Numbered from the stretch's first letter, positions 17,927 through 27,334 are shown. The stretch: DNA of 64,000 bases from CAZNOG01 sp964574635 (GCA_964574635.1 CAZNOG010000012.1:52199-116198); one strand, 5' to 3'. Numbers and translations are program-made. Notes: generated from the sequence alone by a model not told the origin.

Positions 17927-19147
17927 TCAAAAGGCGGCGAAGAGCAAATCGATGTCTTTGTAGGGCAGGTTGAACGCTTCGCCGAGGGATTCGTTGGTGA
18001 GGGTGCCGTTATACAGGTAAACTCCGTGGCGGAAACCCCGGTCTTTTCTGATGAGGTTGGCACAACCGCCTTCGCGGCCGATGCTGAGGATCATGGGTGT
18101 GAAGATGTTGCTAAGTGCCATGGAGGCGGTGCGGCTCACGCGGGAGGCGACGTTGGGCACGCAGTAGTGGATCACGCCGTGGCGGATGAAGGTGGGGTTA
18201 GTGTGGTTGGTGACTTCGGACGTTTCGAAGCAGCCACCCTTGTCGATACTAATGTCTACGATCACCGAGCGGGGTTTCATTTCGGCCACCATGGCTTCGG
18301 TCACCACCGTGGGGGTGCGTCCTTCGGGGGCGCGCAGCGCCCCGATGGCCACGTCGGCATTGCGCAGGGCGCGGCGCAATTCCTCGGGTTGGATGACGGA
18401 CGTGAAGAGGCGGCGGCCGATGTCGTTTTGCAATCGCCGCAAGCGGTAGATGGAAAAGTCGAAGACCTTGACCGAGGCGCCCAGTCCCAGCGAAGCGCGG
18501 GCGGCGTACTCGGCCACGGTGCCGGCGCCGATGATGACCACCTCGGAGGGCACCACGCCGGAAATGCCGCCCAGCATCAGGCCTTGGCCGTCGTGGCCGC
18601 GGTTCAGGTTTTCGGCGGCGATGATCACCGCGGTATTTCCGGCGATTTCGCCCATGGCGCGCACGACGGGGTATATTCCCTCTTCGTCTTGGATGTAGTC
18701 CCAGGCGATGGCCGAAATCTTTTTGTCCATCAATTTGCGCAGGGTGTCGCGGGGTTGGACGCTGAGTTGCAGGGCGGAAAACAAGGTGGACTTGTGCGAC
18801 ATCATGGCGATTTCTTCGTGGCTGGGCGGGGCCACCTTCAATACCAGATCGCACTGAAACACCTCTTCGCGGTTGTAGGAAATCTTGGCCCCGGCTTCGG
18901 AATATTCCCGGTCGGAGAAGTTGGCGTTTTTGCCCGCGTTGGTTTCCACCACCACTTCGTGGCCGTTGCTGACCAAGACCATGACCGAATCGGGCACCAA
19001 GGCGACCCTGTTTTCCTGATAGGACGTTTCCCGGGGAATGCCGATTTGAATGCGTTTGCTGCGTTTTCCCACTTCCAGCATTTCCGCTTGAGTCTGCAGC
19101 GCGGTTTCGAGCGCCAAGGCCTTCAGGGTTTCTTTGGAACTAATCAT
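17927..19147 (-). CDS. ald: Alanine dehydrogenase
   Basis: NAD-dependent interconversion of alanine with pyruvate and ammonia. The 406-residue product shows GIPRETSYQENRVALVPDSV, the AGKNANFSDREYSEAGAKI segment, YIQDEEGIYPVVRAMGEIAGN, and the NAD-binding fold VVIIGAGTVAEYAARASLGLGASVKVFD. It carries a ~30-residue N-terminal extension relative to short alanine dehydrogenases, typical of the Bacteroidota form. It follows tsaE and porX on the same strand with 118 nt between it and tsaE. A near-consensus TAGTTTTA element lies 43 nt upstream (19190-19197). Confidence 0.93.
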   Translation of the reverse strand: MISSKETLKALALETALQTQAEMLEVGKRSKRIQIGIPRETSYQENRVALVPDSVMVLVSNGHEVVVETNAGKNANFSDREYSEAGAKISYNREEVFQCDLVLKVAPPSHEEIAMMSHKSTLFSALQLSVQPRDTLRKLMDKKISAIAWDYIQDEEGIYPVVRAMGEIAGNTAVIIAAENLNRGHDGQGLMLGGISGVVPSEVVIIGAGTVAEYAARASLGLGASVKVFDFSIYRLRRLQNDIGRRLFTSVIQPEELRRALRNADVAIGALRAPEGRTPTVVTEAMVAEMKPRSVIVDISIDKGGCFETSEVTNHTNPTFIRHGVIHYCVPNVASRVSRTASMALSNIFTPMILSIGREGGCANLIRKDRGFRHGVYLYNGTLTNESLGEAFNLPYKDIDLLFAAF

Positions 19148-19265
19148 CCGAATGATTTATTGGCTTGACCGGTTAATGGCTTGGAATCCTAAAACTACGA
19201 AAATTTGTACGTGCCTCGTCGCTGCAGATGGTGGATTCCGCCGGAACCCGAAGCACCCCTCCGTC

Positions 19266-19715
19266 CTACCCCGTCGCACGGCTCACGCGAATTACGCGCT
19301 TTTCGCCTTCCTTCTCCATGGCGATGAGCACGGTATCTTCGGGCAGCAGCTCTTCCACCTTTTCGGCCCATTCCATAAAGCAGCGATGGCCGCCGTAAAA
19401 ATACAGTTCATATCCGATGTCGTACACTTCCTCCACGCTTTCGATCCGGTAGAAATCGAAATGGTACACCGGCTCGCCGTCGTGCGTGCGGTATTCGTTC
19501 ACCAAGGAAAACGTGGGACTCGCCCCGCGGTCGCTCACGCCCAACACACGCAAAAAGGCGTGGATCAAGGTGGTTTTGCCCACGCCCATCGGGCCGGTGA
19601 AGGCAAAAATCCTCGCCTCGGGGTGGCGAGACAGGATGTGCTCGGCTATGGTCTTCAATTCGGTCTTGTCGGCGGCGGTATACCTTTCCGACGCGCTGTC
19701 TTCGGGCGAAGTCAT
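19266..19715 (-). CDS. tsaE: tRNA threonylcarbamoyladenosine biosynthesis ATPase TsaE
   Basis: Small P-loop ATPase that works with TsaB and TsaD to place the t6A modification at tRNA position 37. The 149-residue product has Walker A FTGPMGVGKTTLI, the switch segment ASPTFSLVNEY, YHFDFYRIESVEEVYDIGYELYF and the ...FMEWAEKVEELLP block. It lies 73 nt downstream of porX, the usual order in this phylum. Confidence 0.95.
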   Translation of the reverse strand: MTSPEDSASERYTAADKTELKTIAEHILSRHPEARIFAFTGPMGVGKTTLIHAFLRVLGVSDRGASPTFSLVNEYRTHDGEPVYHFDFYRIESVEEVYDIGYELYFYGGHRCFMEWAEKVEELLPEDTVLIAMEKEGEKRVIRVSRATG

Positions 19716-19788
19716 CGGGAGATGTGCTTAGATTGGAATGGGAAACGGAACCTGCGGTGCGGCACCGCGGCGGGAGCTCACAGAGTCA

Positions 19789-21336
19789 TCACTTGGGTTT
19801 GAGCTTGGCCAGGGGAATAATCATTTCTTCGAGGGAGATCCCGCCGTGCTGGAAGGTGTTTCGGTAGAAATTCACGTAGTGGTTGTAATTGTTGGGGTAC
19901 ACCAAATACTGTCGGTCCGAGGCGAAAATATAGCTCGTGGTCATGTTCGATTTGGGCAGAAACACGCTTTCCGGTTTCGTGATGGCAAACACTTCCTTGT
20001 CGTTGTAATTGAGATTTCTTCCCGCCTTGTACCGCAGGTTGGTGCTCGTATTGCGGTCGCCCACCACCTTCACAGGGTCGTCTACGCGTATGGTGCCGTG
20101 GTCGGTGGTGACGATCACACCAAGTCCCTCGTCGGCCAAACGGTCGAAGATGTCGCGGAGGGGTGAATGCTCGAACCAGCTCATGGTCAGCGAGCGGTAG
20201 GCCGGATCGTCGTCGGCCAGTTCGCGAATCATCTCCATGTCGGTGCGGGCGTGGGAAAGCATGTCCACGAAGTTGTACACGATGACGTTCAGCGCGTTGT
20301 TCATCAGGTTTGAGAGGTTGTCGACGAGTTTCCGGCCGGCCTCCAACTTGGTGATCTTGTTGTAGCTGAACTTCACGTCCTTTCCCAGGCGCTTGAGTTG
20401 GTGCCCCAGCAATTCTTCCTCAAACAGGTTTTTGCCCCCTTCCTCGTCGTCGTTGCGCCACAGCGAGGGGTAGAGTTTTTGGATTTCACCGGGCATCAAT
20501 CCGGCGAAGAAGGCGTTGCGCGCGTATTGGGTGGCAGTGGGCAAAATACTGAAATACATGTCCTCCGACTCGGTGTGGAAGCGCTGGTTCAGCGCCCTTT
20601 CCATCACCTTCCACTGGTCGTGTCTCAGGTTGTCGATCACGATCAGAAACAGGGGTTCGCCCCCGATTTCCGGCGCTATCTTTTCCTTGAATACGTTGTG
20701 CGACATCACGGGTATGTCGTCGGCGTCGCCGTGCAGCCAGTCCCGGTAATTCGAAGCCACGTACTTCGCGAAGTACTTGTTGGCCTCGGTTTTCTGCATG
20801 TTGAGCACCTCTTCCATCACCCCTCCGCGTCCGCTCTCCAGCTCCAGTTCCCAAAACACCAGCTTGCGGTAAATTTCCACCCAGTCATCCACGTCCAGTC
20901 GGTCGTTCAGCGCCATGCCGATGCTGCGGAAAGCCGCTTGGTAGCTGCTGGTGGTCTTTTCTGTGATCAGCTTTTTGTCGTCGAGGTTTTTCTTGATGGA
21001 AAGGAGTATCTGATTGGGGTTCACCGGCTTGATCAGGTAATCGGATATTTTCGAACCTATGGCCTCCTCCATGATGCTCTCCTCTTCGCTTTTGGTGATC
21101 ATCACCACGGGCACTTGGGGCTTAGCGGCTTTGATGATGGCCAGCGCCTCGAGCCCCGACATCCCCGGCATGTTTTCATCCAAAAAAACGATGTCGAAAT
21201 TTTCCGCCTTCACCAAATCGGCCGCATCGCTGCCGTTGTTCACCGTTTTCACCTCGTATCCCTTCTCTTCCAGGAACATCACGTGCGGCTTCAGCAGGTC
21301 TATTTCATCATCGGCCCAGAGTATTTTAGCTGTCAT
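19789..21336 (-). CDS. porX: Type IX secretion response regulator PorX (receiver plus PglZ-type domain)
   Basis: Response regulator that, with histidine kinase PorY, controls type IX secretion genes. The 515-residue product has an N-terminal receiver domain with acidic pair in LWADDE, phospho-acceptor Asp53 in DIVFLDENMPG and switch Lys in MITKSEEE, a helical linker, and a C-terminal alkaline-phosphatase-superfamily (PglZ) domain with metal-site motifs LFLIVIDNLRHDQW, PTATQYARN, VTTDHGTIRV and FQHGGISLEEMIIPL. In Porphyromonas PorX this domain hydrolyses oligoribonucleotides; the same metal ligands appear here. The ATG at 21336 (MTAKILW) was chosen; the frame is open further upstream. porY is not in the window. 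Confidence 0.95.
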   Translation of the reverse strand: MTAKILWADDEIDLLKPHVMFLEEKGYEVKTVNNGSDAADLVKAENFDIVFLDENMPGMSGLEALAIIKAAKPQVPVVMITKSEEESIMEEAIGSKISDYLIKPVNPNQILLSIKKNLDDKKLITEKTTSSYQAAFRSIGMALNDRLDVDDWVEIYRKLVFWELELESGRGGVMEEVLNMQKTEANKYFAKYVASNYRDWLHGDADDIPVMSHNVFKEKIAPEIGGEPLFLIVIDNLRHDQWKVMERALNQRFHTESEDMYFSILPTATQYARNAFFAGLMPGEIQKLYPSLWRNDDEEGGKNLFEEELLGHQLKRLGKDVKFSYNKITKLEAGRKLVDNLSNLMNNALNVIVYNFVDMLSHARTDMEMIRELADDDPAYRSLTMSWFEHSPLRDIFDRLADEGLGVIVTTDHGTIRVDDPVKVVGDRNTSTNLRYKAGRNLNYNDKEVFAITKPESVFLPKSNMTTSYIFASDRQYLVYPNNYNHYVNFYRNTFQHGGISLEEMIIPLAKLKPK

Positions 21337-21386
21337 ATTTTTGCGGGTTTTGGTATCGAAATCGATTTTATCGGGATTTAAATTCA

Positions 21387-21621
21387 TTTTTTTCGGGCGT
21401 GTCCCCGGCTCCCGGAAGGTGTAATTCTCGCGAGTGCCCATCCCGTTATCAACGCGGTCGTTTCCCGTTTGTTTTGCTCGGGCCGGGGCCGGTCTACCGG
21501 CTTATCTTTCGGCCCTACCGGCGGGAGCGGTCCGCGCGGCGTGGGCTTCTCGGGTCGCCACGCCGCGTCGGGCGCCCCCATGCCGGCAGGGCCGAAAGGA
21601 TGCCGCCGTCCGCCCTCACGC
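21387..21621 (+). repeat. Intergenic hairpin element B
   Basis: On the + strand: TTTTTTCGGGCGTGTCCCC (21388-21406), GGGCCGGGGCCGGTCTACCGGCTTATC-type block, hairpin arms CTTTCGGCCCTACCGGC (21506-21522) and 21582-21598 with one mismatch, an inner 9-bp stem (21536-21544 with 21558-21566), loop GCTTCTCGGGTCGC (21545-21558; complement GCGACCCGAGAAGC), GGATGCC (21598-21604) and the GCCCTCACGC end. The hairpin insert is 91 nt. It lies in the 416-nt divergent region between porX and the HD-domain gene. Confidence 0.82.
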
Positions 21622-21721
21622 AAATCATCCGTAAAGTTAAGGAATCCCCGCCGAGACACCACCCATTCCCGTCCTCGACATTCCACCGGCCCACTCACCG
21701 TGCACACTCGGCAAAACGCGA

Positions 21722-21729
21722 TATCTTTG
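21722..21729 (+). promoter_or_regulatory. -7 promoter element of the HD-domain gene (TATCTTTG)
   Basis: Exact TAnnTTTG, 23 nt before the ATG at 21753. Confidence 0.65.
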
Positions 21730-21752
21730 AAAAATAATTTCCCTTTTTCCAC

Positions 21753-22997
21753 ATGGGCCAAAACCACAACCCACGCCGAAAAATCATCAACGACCCGGTT
21801 TACGGTTTCATCACCATCACGGGCGACTTGATTTTCGAACTCATAGAACACCCTTACTTCCAGCGTCTGCGGCGCATCAAGCAGTTGGGCATGTCGCACA
21901 TGGTGTACCCCGGCGCCCACCACACGCGTTTTAACCACGCCTTGGGCGCCATGCACCTCATGTCCCTGGCCATCTCCTCCCTCCGCGAGAAGGGCGCGGA
22001 CATCACCCCCGAGGAGGCCGAAGGCGCCCTGGTGGCCATCTTGCTGCACGACATCGGGCACGGCCCTTTTTCCCACAGCCTGGAATTTTCCATCGTGCGG
22101 GGCGTCGACCACGAAGCCATCTCCCGGCTGCTCATGGGAAAACTCAATTCGGAATTCGACGGCCGCCTCGAAACCGGCATCGCCATTTTCCAAAACCGAT
22201 ACCCCAAAAAATTCCTCCACCGCCTGGTGTCCAGCCAGCTCGACATGGACCGCTTGGACTACCTCATGCGCGACAGTTTTTACACCGGCGTTTCCGAAGG
22301 CGTCATCGGCAACCAGCGCATCATCAAGATGCTCAACGTGGCCGACGACCGCCTCGTCATCGAAGAAAAAGGCATATACAGCATCGAGAAGTTCATCGTG
22401 GCCCGACGGCTGATGTATTGGCAGGTCTACCTCCACAAAACGGTGGTCTCGGCCGAAAGGCTGCTCATCGGCGTATTGCAACGCGCCAAGGAACTCGCTC
22501 TCGGAGGCGACAAACTCTTCGCCTCCCCCGCGTTGGCCGAATTCCTGTACCGCGACGTCACCCACGCCGACTTTACCGACAAGGATTGCCCCCTGTTGCA
22601 CACCTATTGTTCCTTGGACGACATCGACGTCATGGGCGCCATCAAGGTGTGGACCGAGCACTCCGATCCCGTACTGTCCGATCTCTGCCGACGACTCGTG
22701 GACCGAAAACTCATGCGCGTGGTTTTGGGGAAAGAGCCGTTTTCGGAAAGCCGCATCGTTGAGGCCAAGCAAAGGGCGGTGGACTACTTGAACAAAAACG
22801 GCATCGATTTGCGGCACCTTCCTTATTATTTCCGCGTCGACGAACTCGTCAACAGCGCCTACGACAACGAATCCGATCAAATCGAAATTTTGACCAAATC
22901 GGGGGAATTGCTCGATCTGGCCGCCGCATCCGACAACCAATCGCTGTTGGCCCAAACGCAATCCGTGCGGAAATATGTGCTCTACGGCCCCAAATGA
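21753..22997 (+). CDS. HD-domain phosphohydrolase (dGTPase-like)
   Basis: A 414-residue cytoplasmic HD-superfamily hydrolase related to dNTP triphosphohydrolases. Metal-binding and active-site motifs: HTRFNHALGAMHL, LLHDIGHGPFSHSLE (the HD pair) and DMDRLDYLMRDS. These proteins (YdhJ/SAMHD1-like) often cleave dNTPs or related nucleotides, but the substrate cannot be read from the sequence. It precedes lpxD in the same orientation, a gene order I recall as common in Bacteroidota; a separate promoter element lies before lpxD. Confidence 0.92.
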   Translation: MGQNHNPRRKIINDPVYGFITITGDLIFELIEHPYFQRLRRIKQLGMSHMVYPGAHHTRFNHALGAMHLMSLAISSLREKGADITPEEAEGALVAILLHDIGHGPFSHSLEFSIVRGVDHEAISRLLMGKLNSEFDGRLETGIAIFQNRYPKKFLHRLVSSQLDMDRLDYLMRDSFYTGVSEGVIGNQRIIKMLNVADDRLVIEEKGIYSIEKFIVARRLMYWQVYLHKTVVSAERLLIGVLQRAKELALGGDKLFASPALAEFLYRDVTHADFTDKDCPLLHTYCSLDDIDVMGAIKVWTEHSDPVLSDLCRRLVDRKLMRVVLGKEPFSESRIVEAKQRAVDYLNKNGIDLRHLPYYFRVDELVNSAYDNESDQIEILTKSGELLDLAAASDNQSLLAQTQSVRKYVLYGPK

Positions 22998-23128
22998 CCT
23001 TTCGGGTCGAGGCGGGCGTCGGTTCCGCCCCGCGGAATTGATTTTGCATCACGGAAACAGGTACGAACCTGTGAATGAACAACCTACGCAACACCCACTC
23101 CGACGGTGTCCTGTGCTCATTTAATTTA

Positions 23129-23136
23129 TATATTTG
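23129..23136 (+). promoter_or_regulatory. -7 promoter element of lpxD (TATATTTG)
   Basis: Exact TAnnTTTG only 4 nt before the lpxD ATG (23141), implying a leaderless transcript if it is used. It would start the lpxD to ABC-ATPase operon. Confidence 0.6.
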
Positions 23137-23140
23137 GTCG

Positions 23141-24193
23141 ATGAAATTTTCGGCTCAAAAAATTGCCCAACTCATTGACGGCGAAATCGTTGGTGACGAA
23201 TTGGTAGAGGTTTCCGATCTGAGTAAAATCGAGGAAGGACGCCCCGGTACGCTGTCCTTTCTCGCCAACCCGGCGTATACCGAATACATTTACTCCACGA
23301 GGGCGAGCGTGGTTATCGTTTCGAAAGACTTCAAAGCCGAACGGGACGTCCCGTCCACGCTGACAATGATCCGGGTAAGCGATCCCTACGCGGGATTCGC
23401 CAAACTCTTGGAAGTGTACAACCGCCTGAAGCACGACCGCGTGGGCATCGCCAAAAACGCCGTGGTCGAAGAGGGCGTGGAGCTCGGCGAAGGAGCGTAC
23501 ATCGGTCACGGCACGGTGGTGGAAACCGGCACCCGCATCGGCGCGGGGGTCAAAATCTACCCCGGTTGTTTCATCGGCGAAGGGGTATCCATCGGCGATC
23601 ACACCATCATCCATCCGGGGGTGCGTGTGCTTTCTCGGTGTGAAATCGGCGCCCACTGCGTGATCCACTCCGGAGTGGTGATCGGCGGCGACGGTTTCGG
23701 ATTCGCCCCCAACAGCGAAAACAACTACAGCAAAGTGCCGCAAATCGGCAACGTGGTGGTGGAAGACCACGTGGAGATCGGATCCAACTCGACCATCGAT
23801 CGGGCCACCTTGGGTCATACCATCATCCGCAAAGGCGTGAAGATCGACAACCTCATCCAGATCGCCCACAACGTGGAAATCGGCGAAAACACCGTGATCG
23901 CCGCACAGAGCGGCGTGGCGGGTTCGACCAAAATCGGGAAAAACTGCATGATCGGCGGGCAAGTAGGCATCGTGGGCCACCTCACTATCGCCGACGGAAC
24001 CAAGATCGCCGCGCAGTCGGGCATCGGGTCGAGCGTCAAAGAGCCCAACACCATCATTCAAGGTTCGCCCGCCTTCGGCATCGGCGATTTCAAAAGATCC
24101 TATATCGGCTTCCGTAAGCTTCCTTCCTTGCTCAAGGAAGTGGATGAACTGCGAAAAACCATCGAAGCCCAAAAAAGCAAAACCCAAATATGA
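23141..24193 (+). CDS. lpxD: UDP-3-O-(3-hydroxyacyl)glucosamine N-acyltransferase
   Basis: Third step of lipid A synthesis: adds a 3-hydroxyacyl chain to the 2-amino group. The 350-residue product has the LpxD N-terminal uridine-binding domain (MKFSAQKIAQLIDGEIVG ... LSFLANPAYTEYIYSTRASVVIV), then a left-handed beta-helix of hexapeptide repeats (about residues 100-310), including the catalytic His region NLIQIAHNVEIGENTVIAAQSGVAGS, and a C-terminal helix. The ATG at 23141 was preferred to the 23075 start because it matches the family. Its stop overlaps the lpxC-fabZ start by 4 nt (ATGA). Confidence 0.96.
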   Translation: MKFSAQKIAQLIDGEIVGDELVEVSDLSKIEEGRPGTLSFLANPAYTEYIYSTRASVVIVSKDFKAERDVPSTLTMIRVSDPYAGFAKLLEVYNRLKHDRVGIAKNAVVEEGVELGEGAYIGHGTVVETGTRIGAGVKIYPGCFIGEGVSIGDHTIIHPGVRVLSRCEIGAHCVIHSGVVIGGDGFGFAPNSENNYSKVPQIGNVVVEDHVEIGSNSTIDRATLGHTIIRKGVKIDNLIQIAHNVEIGENTVIAAQSGVAGSTKIGKNCMIGGQVGIVGHLTIADGTKIAAQSGIGSSVKEPNTIIQGSPAFGIGDFKRSYIGFRKLPSLLKEVDELRKTIEAQKSKTQI

Positions 24194-25593
24194 GCACCAA
24201 GCAACGAACCTTGGCGAAGCCGGCAGTGCTGGAAGGCATCGGTCTGCACACCGGAGAAAAGGTCACCATCACCCTCGAGCCGGCACCGGTCGACCACGGG
24301 TACGTTTTTCGCCGCACCGATCTGGAGGGAAGCCCTCTGGTCCGCGCCGACGTCGACAACGTGGTTTCGACCAACCGGGGAACGACCTTGGAAGAAAACG
24401 GAGCGCGAGTGCACACCACCGAGCACGTATTGGCGGCGATTTACGGCTGTGAAGTCGACAACGTACTCATCTCCATAGACGGTCCCGAGACGCCCATCAT
24501 GGACGGCAGCGCCATGCCCTACGTGGAAGCCATCGAGAAGGCGGGCATCGTGGAACAAGACGCCGAGCGCAATTACTTCACGCTCACGCAAAACGAATAC
24601 TTCGAAGACGAAAACGGTTACGTGGAATTCCTCGCGGTGCCCACCCCGGGAAAAGAATTCCGCATCACCGTAATGGTCGACTACAACTCGCCGGTTCTCG
24701 GCACGCAACACGCGTCGATGTACCACCTCGGCGAATTCAAATCCGAAATCGCCCCCTGCCGCACCTTCGTATTCCTAAGGGAACTCGAACAACTGGCGAA
24801 AACCGGGCTGATCAAGGGCGGCGACCTCGACAACGCCATCGTGCTTGTGGAAAAGGAAAGGCCACAGGAAGAATATCGGGAAATCGCCAAGCTCCTCGGC
24901 AAAGAGGATTTGGACATCAAGGTCGAAGGCATCGGGGTGCTCAACACCATCAAGCTCAAGTTCGAAAATGAGCCCGCCCGGCACAAGCTTCTCGACATCA
25001 TCGGCGACCTCGCCTTGGTGGGCAGACCCATCCAAGGTCACATCCTGGCGGCGCGTCCGGGACACGCGGGAAACGTCGCCTTCGCCAAGGTGCTGAAAAA
25101 CCTCATCAAGGCGGAAAAAAACAAGCCCAAAGAGTTCGACCTCACCGCCGATCCCATCTACGACATCAACGACATCATGGACATTTTGCCCCACCGGTAC
25201 CCGTTCCTGCTGGTCGACAAGATCATCGAACTGACCGAATCGCACGTGGTGGGAGTGAAGCACGTCACCTTCAACGAGCATTTTTTCCAAGGGCATTTCC
25301 CCGGAAATCCGGTCATGCCCGGTGTGTTGCAAGTCGAAGCCATGGCGCAAGCCGGCGGTGTGCTCGCCCTTCACAACGTCGAAGAGCCGGAAAAGTGGAG
25401 CACGTACTTCCTCAAGATCGACAACGTGCGCTTCAAGAAGAAAGTCATCCCCGGCGACACCTTGGTGTTTCACCTCGAGCTGTCGGCTCCCATCCGCCGG
25501 GGCATCGTGCAAATGACCGCCAAAGCGTACGTCAACGGCCAAGTGGCCTCGGAAGGCGAACTCATGGCCCAAATCATCAAAGACAAACCGTAA
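24190..25593 (+). CDS. lpxC-fabZ: Bifunctional UDP-3-O-acyl-GlcNAc deacetylase / 3-hydroxyacyl-ACP dehydratase
   Basis: A 467-residue fusion. Residues ~1-300 are LpxC, the committed zinc deacetylase of lipid A synthesis (GIGLHTGEKVTITL, TTEHVLAAIYGCEVDN, DGPETPIMDGSAMPYVEAI, HKLLDIIGDLALVGRPIQGH). Residues ~320-467 are FabZ, the fatty-acid dehydratase (DIMDILPHRYPFLLVDKI, HFFQGHFPGNPVMPGVLQVEAMAQ). The two enzymes compete for 3-hydroxyacyl-ACP, and the fusion is the normal Bacteroidota form. It overlaps lpxD by 4 nt and abuts lpxA without a gap. Confidence 0.96.
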   Translation: MSTKQRTLAKPAVLEGIGLHTGEKVTITLEPAPVDHGYVFRRTDLEGSPLVRADVDNVVSTNRGTTLEENGARVHTTEHVLAAIYGCEVDNVLISIDGPETPIMDGSAMPYVEAIEKAGIVEQDAERNYFTLTQNEYFEDENGYVEFLAVPTPGKEFRITVMVDYNSPVLGTQHASMYHLGEFKSEIAPCRTFVFLRELEQLAKTGLIKGGDLDNAIVLVEKERPQEEYREIAKLLGKEDLDIKVEGIGVLNTIKLKFENEPARHKLLDIIGDLALVGRPIQGHILAARPGHAGNVAFAKVLKNLIKAEKNKPKEFDLTADPIYDINDIMDILPHRYPFLLVDKIIELTESHVVGVKHVTFNEHFFQGHFPGNPVMPGVLQVEAMAQAGGVLALHNVEEPEKWSTYFLKIDNVRFKKKVIPGDTLVFHLELSAPIRRGIVQMTAKAYVNGQVASEGELMAQIIKDKP

Positions 25594-26376
25594 ATGCACC
25601 ACCGCTGGGCAGACATCCATCCCGACGCCAAAATCGGGGAAGGGGTAAAAATCGGACCGTTCTCCACCATCCATGCGGACGTGGAAATCGGCGACGGCAC
25701 CGTAATCGAATCGAACGTAGTGATCATGGACGGCGCCCGCATCGGCAAGGACTGCCGCATCTTTCCCGGTGCGGTCATCTCAGCCATTCCCCAGGATTTG
25801 AAATTCGCGGGCGAAGTGACCACCGTGGAGATCGGCGACCGCACGACCATCCGGGAATGCGTGACGATAAACAGGGGAACGGTGGACCGGTACAAAACTT
25901 CGGTGGGTAGCGACAGCCTGCTGATGGCGTACACCCACTTGGGCCACGACACCGTGGTGGGAAACCACTGCATTCTGGCCAATGCCGCCAACATCGCCGG
26001 TCACGTAGTGATCGAAGACTACGCGATTCTGGAAGGCGTGGTGGCCGTGCAGCAATTCGTGCGCATCGGTACGCACAGCTTCATCGCCGGAGGCTCGCTG
26101 GTGCGCAAAAACGTGCCGCCCTACGTCAAAGCCGCGAGGGAACCGCTGTCGTACGCCGGGGTGAACACCGTGGGCCTCAGACGACGAGGGTTCGCCACGG
26201 AAACGATCTCCAAAATCGAAGACGCCTACCGCTACATCTACATCCGGAACAAAAATCTGGAAAAGGCCATGGACGACATCCGTGAAAACCTGGAAATCAC
26301 CGAGGAAATCCAAGGCATCATGGACTTCATCCAAGGGTCGGATCGCGGCATTATACGCGGAGTGAGCGATGTTTGA
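25594..26376 (+). CDS. lpxA: UDP-N-acetylglucosamine acyltransferase
   Basis: First step of lipid A synthesis. The 260-residue product is a hexapeptide-repeat beta-helix (WADIHPDAKIGEGVKIGPFS, IGDGTVIESNVVIMDGARIG) with the LpxA signature GDRTTIRECVTINRGT, the catalytic-His region MAYTHLGHDTVVGNHCILANAANIAGHV and the C-terminal helical part. The ATG directly follows the fabZ stop codon, so translation is probably coupled. With lpxD and lpxC this gives the first committed lipid A steps in one operon. Confidence 0.96.
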   Translation: MHHRWADIHPDAKIGEGVKIGPFSTIHADVEIGDGTVIESNVVIMDGARIGKDCRIFPGAVISAIPQDLKFAGEVTTVEIGDRTTIRECVTINRGTVDRYKTSVGSDSLLMAYTHLGHDTVVGNHCILANAANIAGHVVIEDYAILEGVVAVQQFVRIGTHSFIAGGSLVRKNVPPYVKAAREPLSYAGVNTVGLRRRGFATETISKIEDAYRYIYIRNKNLEKAMDDIRENLEITEEIQGIMDFIQGSDRGIIRGVSDV

Positions 26377-27016
26377 AATCGAACTCACCGGAGCGGGAAA
26401 ACGATACAACAGGCATTGGGTATTCCGAGGTATCGACCGTGTACTGCGGTCGGGAGATTCCTTGGCCGTACTCGGAGGCAACGGATCGGGAAAGAGCACC
26501 TTCATCCGCTCCCTGATCGGATTCGCGCCCCTGAGCGAGGGCGGGTTGACGCACCGCAGTGAGGGCAAACCCCTGAACCCCGGCGCGGTGTACCGACACG
26601 TTTCCTTTTGCAGCCCTTACTTGGAATTGTACGAAGAACTCACCCTCGCCGAAACGGCCGAATTTCACTTTTCCCTGAAACCGCCGAGAGCGGGAATCAC
26701 CACCAAAAACTTCGCGGAGGTGATCGGGCTGGAACACGCCGCCGACAAGGCCGTGCACCACTTTTCTTCGGGCATGAAGCAGCGCCTGCGCATCGGTTTG
26801 GCCTTGCTCAGCGCGGTGGACGCCGTGTTTTTGGACGAGCCGACTTCCAACCTCGACAGGGCGGGTGAAGCCTGGTACGAGAAAATGGTCGCCGAGCACT
26901 TGGACGACCGATTGGTGGTGGTGGCCTCCAACCATCGGGAAACCGAATACTCCTTTTGCAAAGACCGATTGGAAATAGAGGATTTCCAACACGCGTCCCC
27001 CACTCCCCGCCGATAA
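26369..27016 (+). CDS. ABC transporter ATP-binding protein
   Basis: A 215-residue ABC ATPase with Walker A LGGNGSGKST, signature SSGMKQRLRI and Walker B AVFLDEPTSNLD, ending in a switch-His region VVVASNHRETEYS. Size and motifs resemble CcmA-type ATPases, but no permease lies next to it, so the exported or imported substrate is open. It overlaps lpxA by 8 nt and closes the lipid A operon; ABC genes in this place recur in flavobacteria in my recollection. Confidence 0.85.
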   Translation: MFEIELTGAGKRYNRHWVFRGIDRVLRSGDSLAVLGGNGSGKSTFIRSLIGFAPLSEGGLTHRSEGKPLNPGAVYRHVSFCSPYLELYEELTLAETAEFHFSLKPPRAGITTKNFAEVIGLEHAADKAVHHFSSGMKQRLRIGLALLSAVDAVFLDEPTSNLDRAGEAWYEKMVAEHLDDRLVVVASNHRETEYSFCKDRLEIEDFQHASPTPRR

Positions 27017-27047
27017 CCGATTTCGATTCCGACGGAAGATGTGCCCC

Positions 27048-27275
27048 GCACGAGGGCGAAGGCCGTATCCCGCTTGGCCGGCCGCCGCATGGGCGCCCCG
27101 CGGGCAGAGCGACCTTGGAAGCTCCTGACGGCGGGTTGCGCCCATGCGAAGGGCGGCCAAGCGGATAAAGGCCGTAGACCGGCCCGCGGAACGGGATGTA
27201 GACTCACCGGTGGATCGGGATGTCGCACCGATTTTGCGATGGGGAGAAAAACCTCGGAGCGGGCGTGCCAAAAAA
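27048..27275 (-). repeat. Intergenic hairpin element F
   Basis: On the + strand: GCACGAGGG, GTATCC (27065-27070), a 93-nt hairpin region (27071-27163) whose arms CGCTTGGCCG and CGGCCAAGCG and the inner GCATGGGCGC / GCGCCCATGC pair, apical loop GCGACCTTGGAAGC (27109-27122), then GATAAAGGCCGTAGACCGGCC from 27164 and GGGCGTGCC-AAAAAA at 27261-27275. It fills the 352-nt gap between the ABC ATPase gene and efp. Confidence 0.8.
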
Positions 27276-27334
27276 CTGTAGATCAAACGCATGCACATCC
27301 ATGCACGTCGAAAACCGATGATGTTTGCTTTTGC

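Noticed and set aside
19789..21336. PglZ as part of a BREX phage-defence system
   Set aside because: The PglZ-type domain is fused to a receiver domain and sits beside tsaE in a T9SS-bearing genome, which is PorX; no BREX genes are present.
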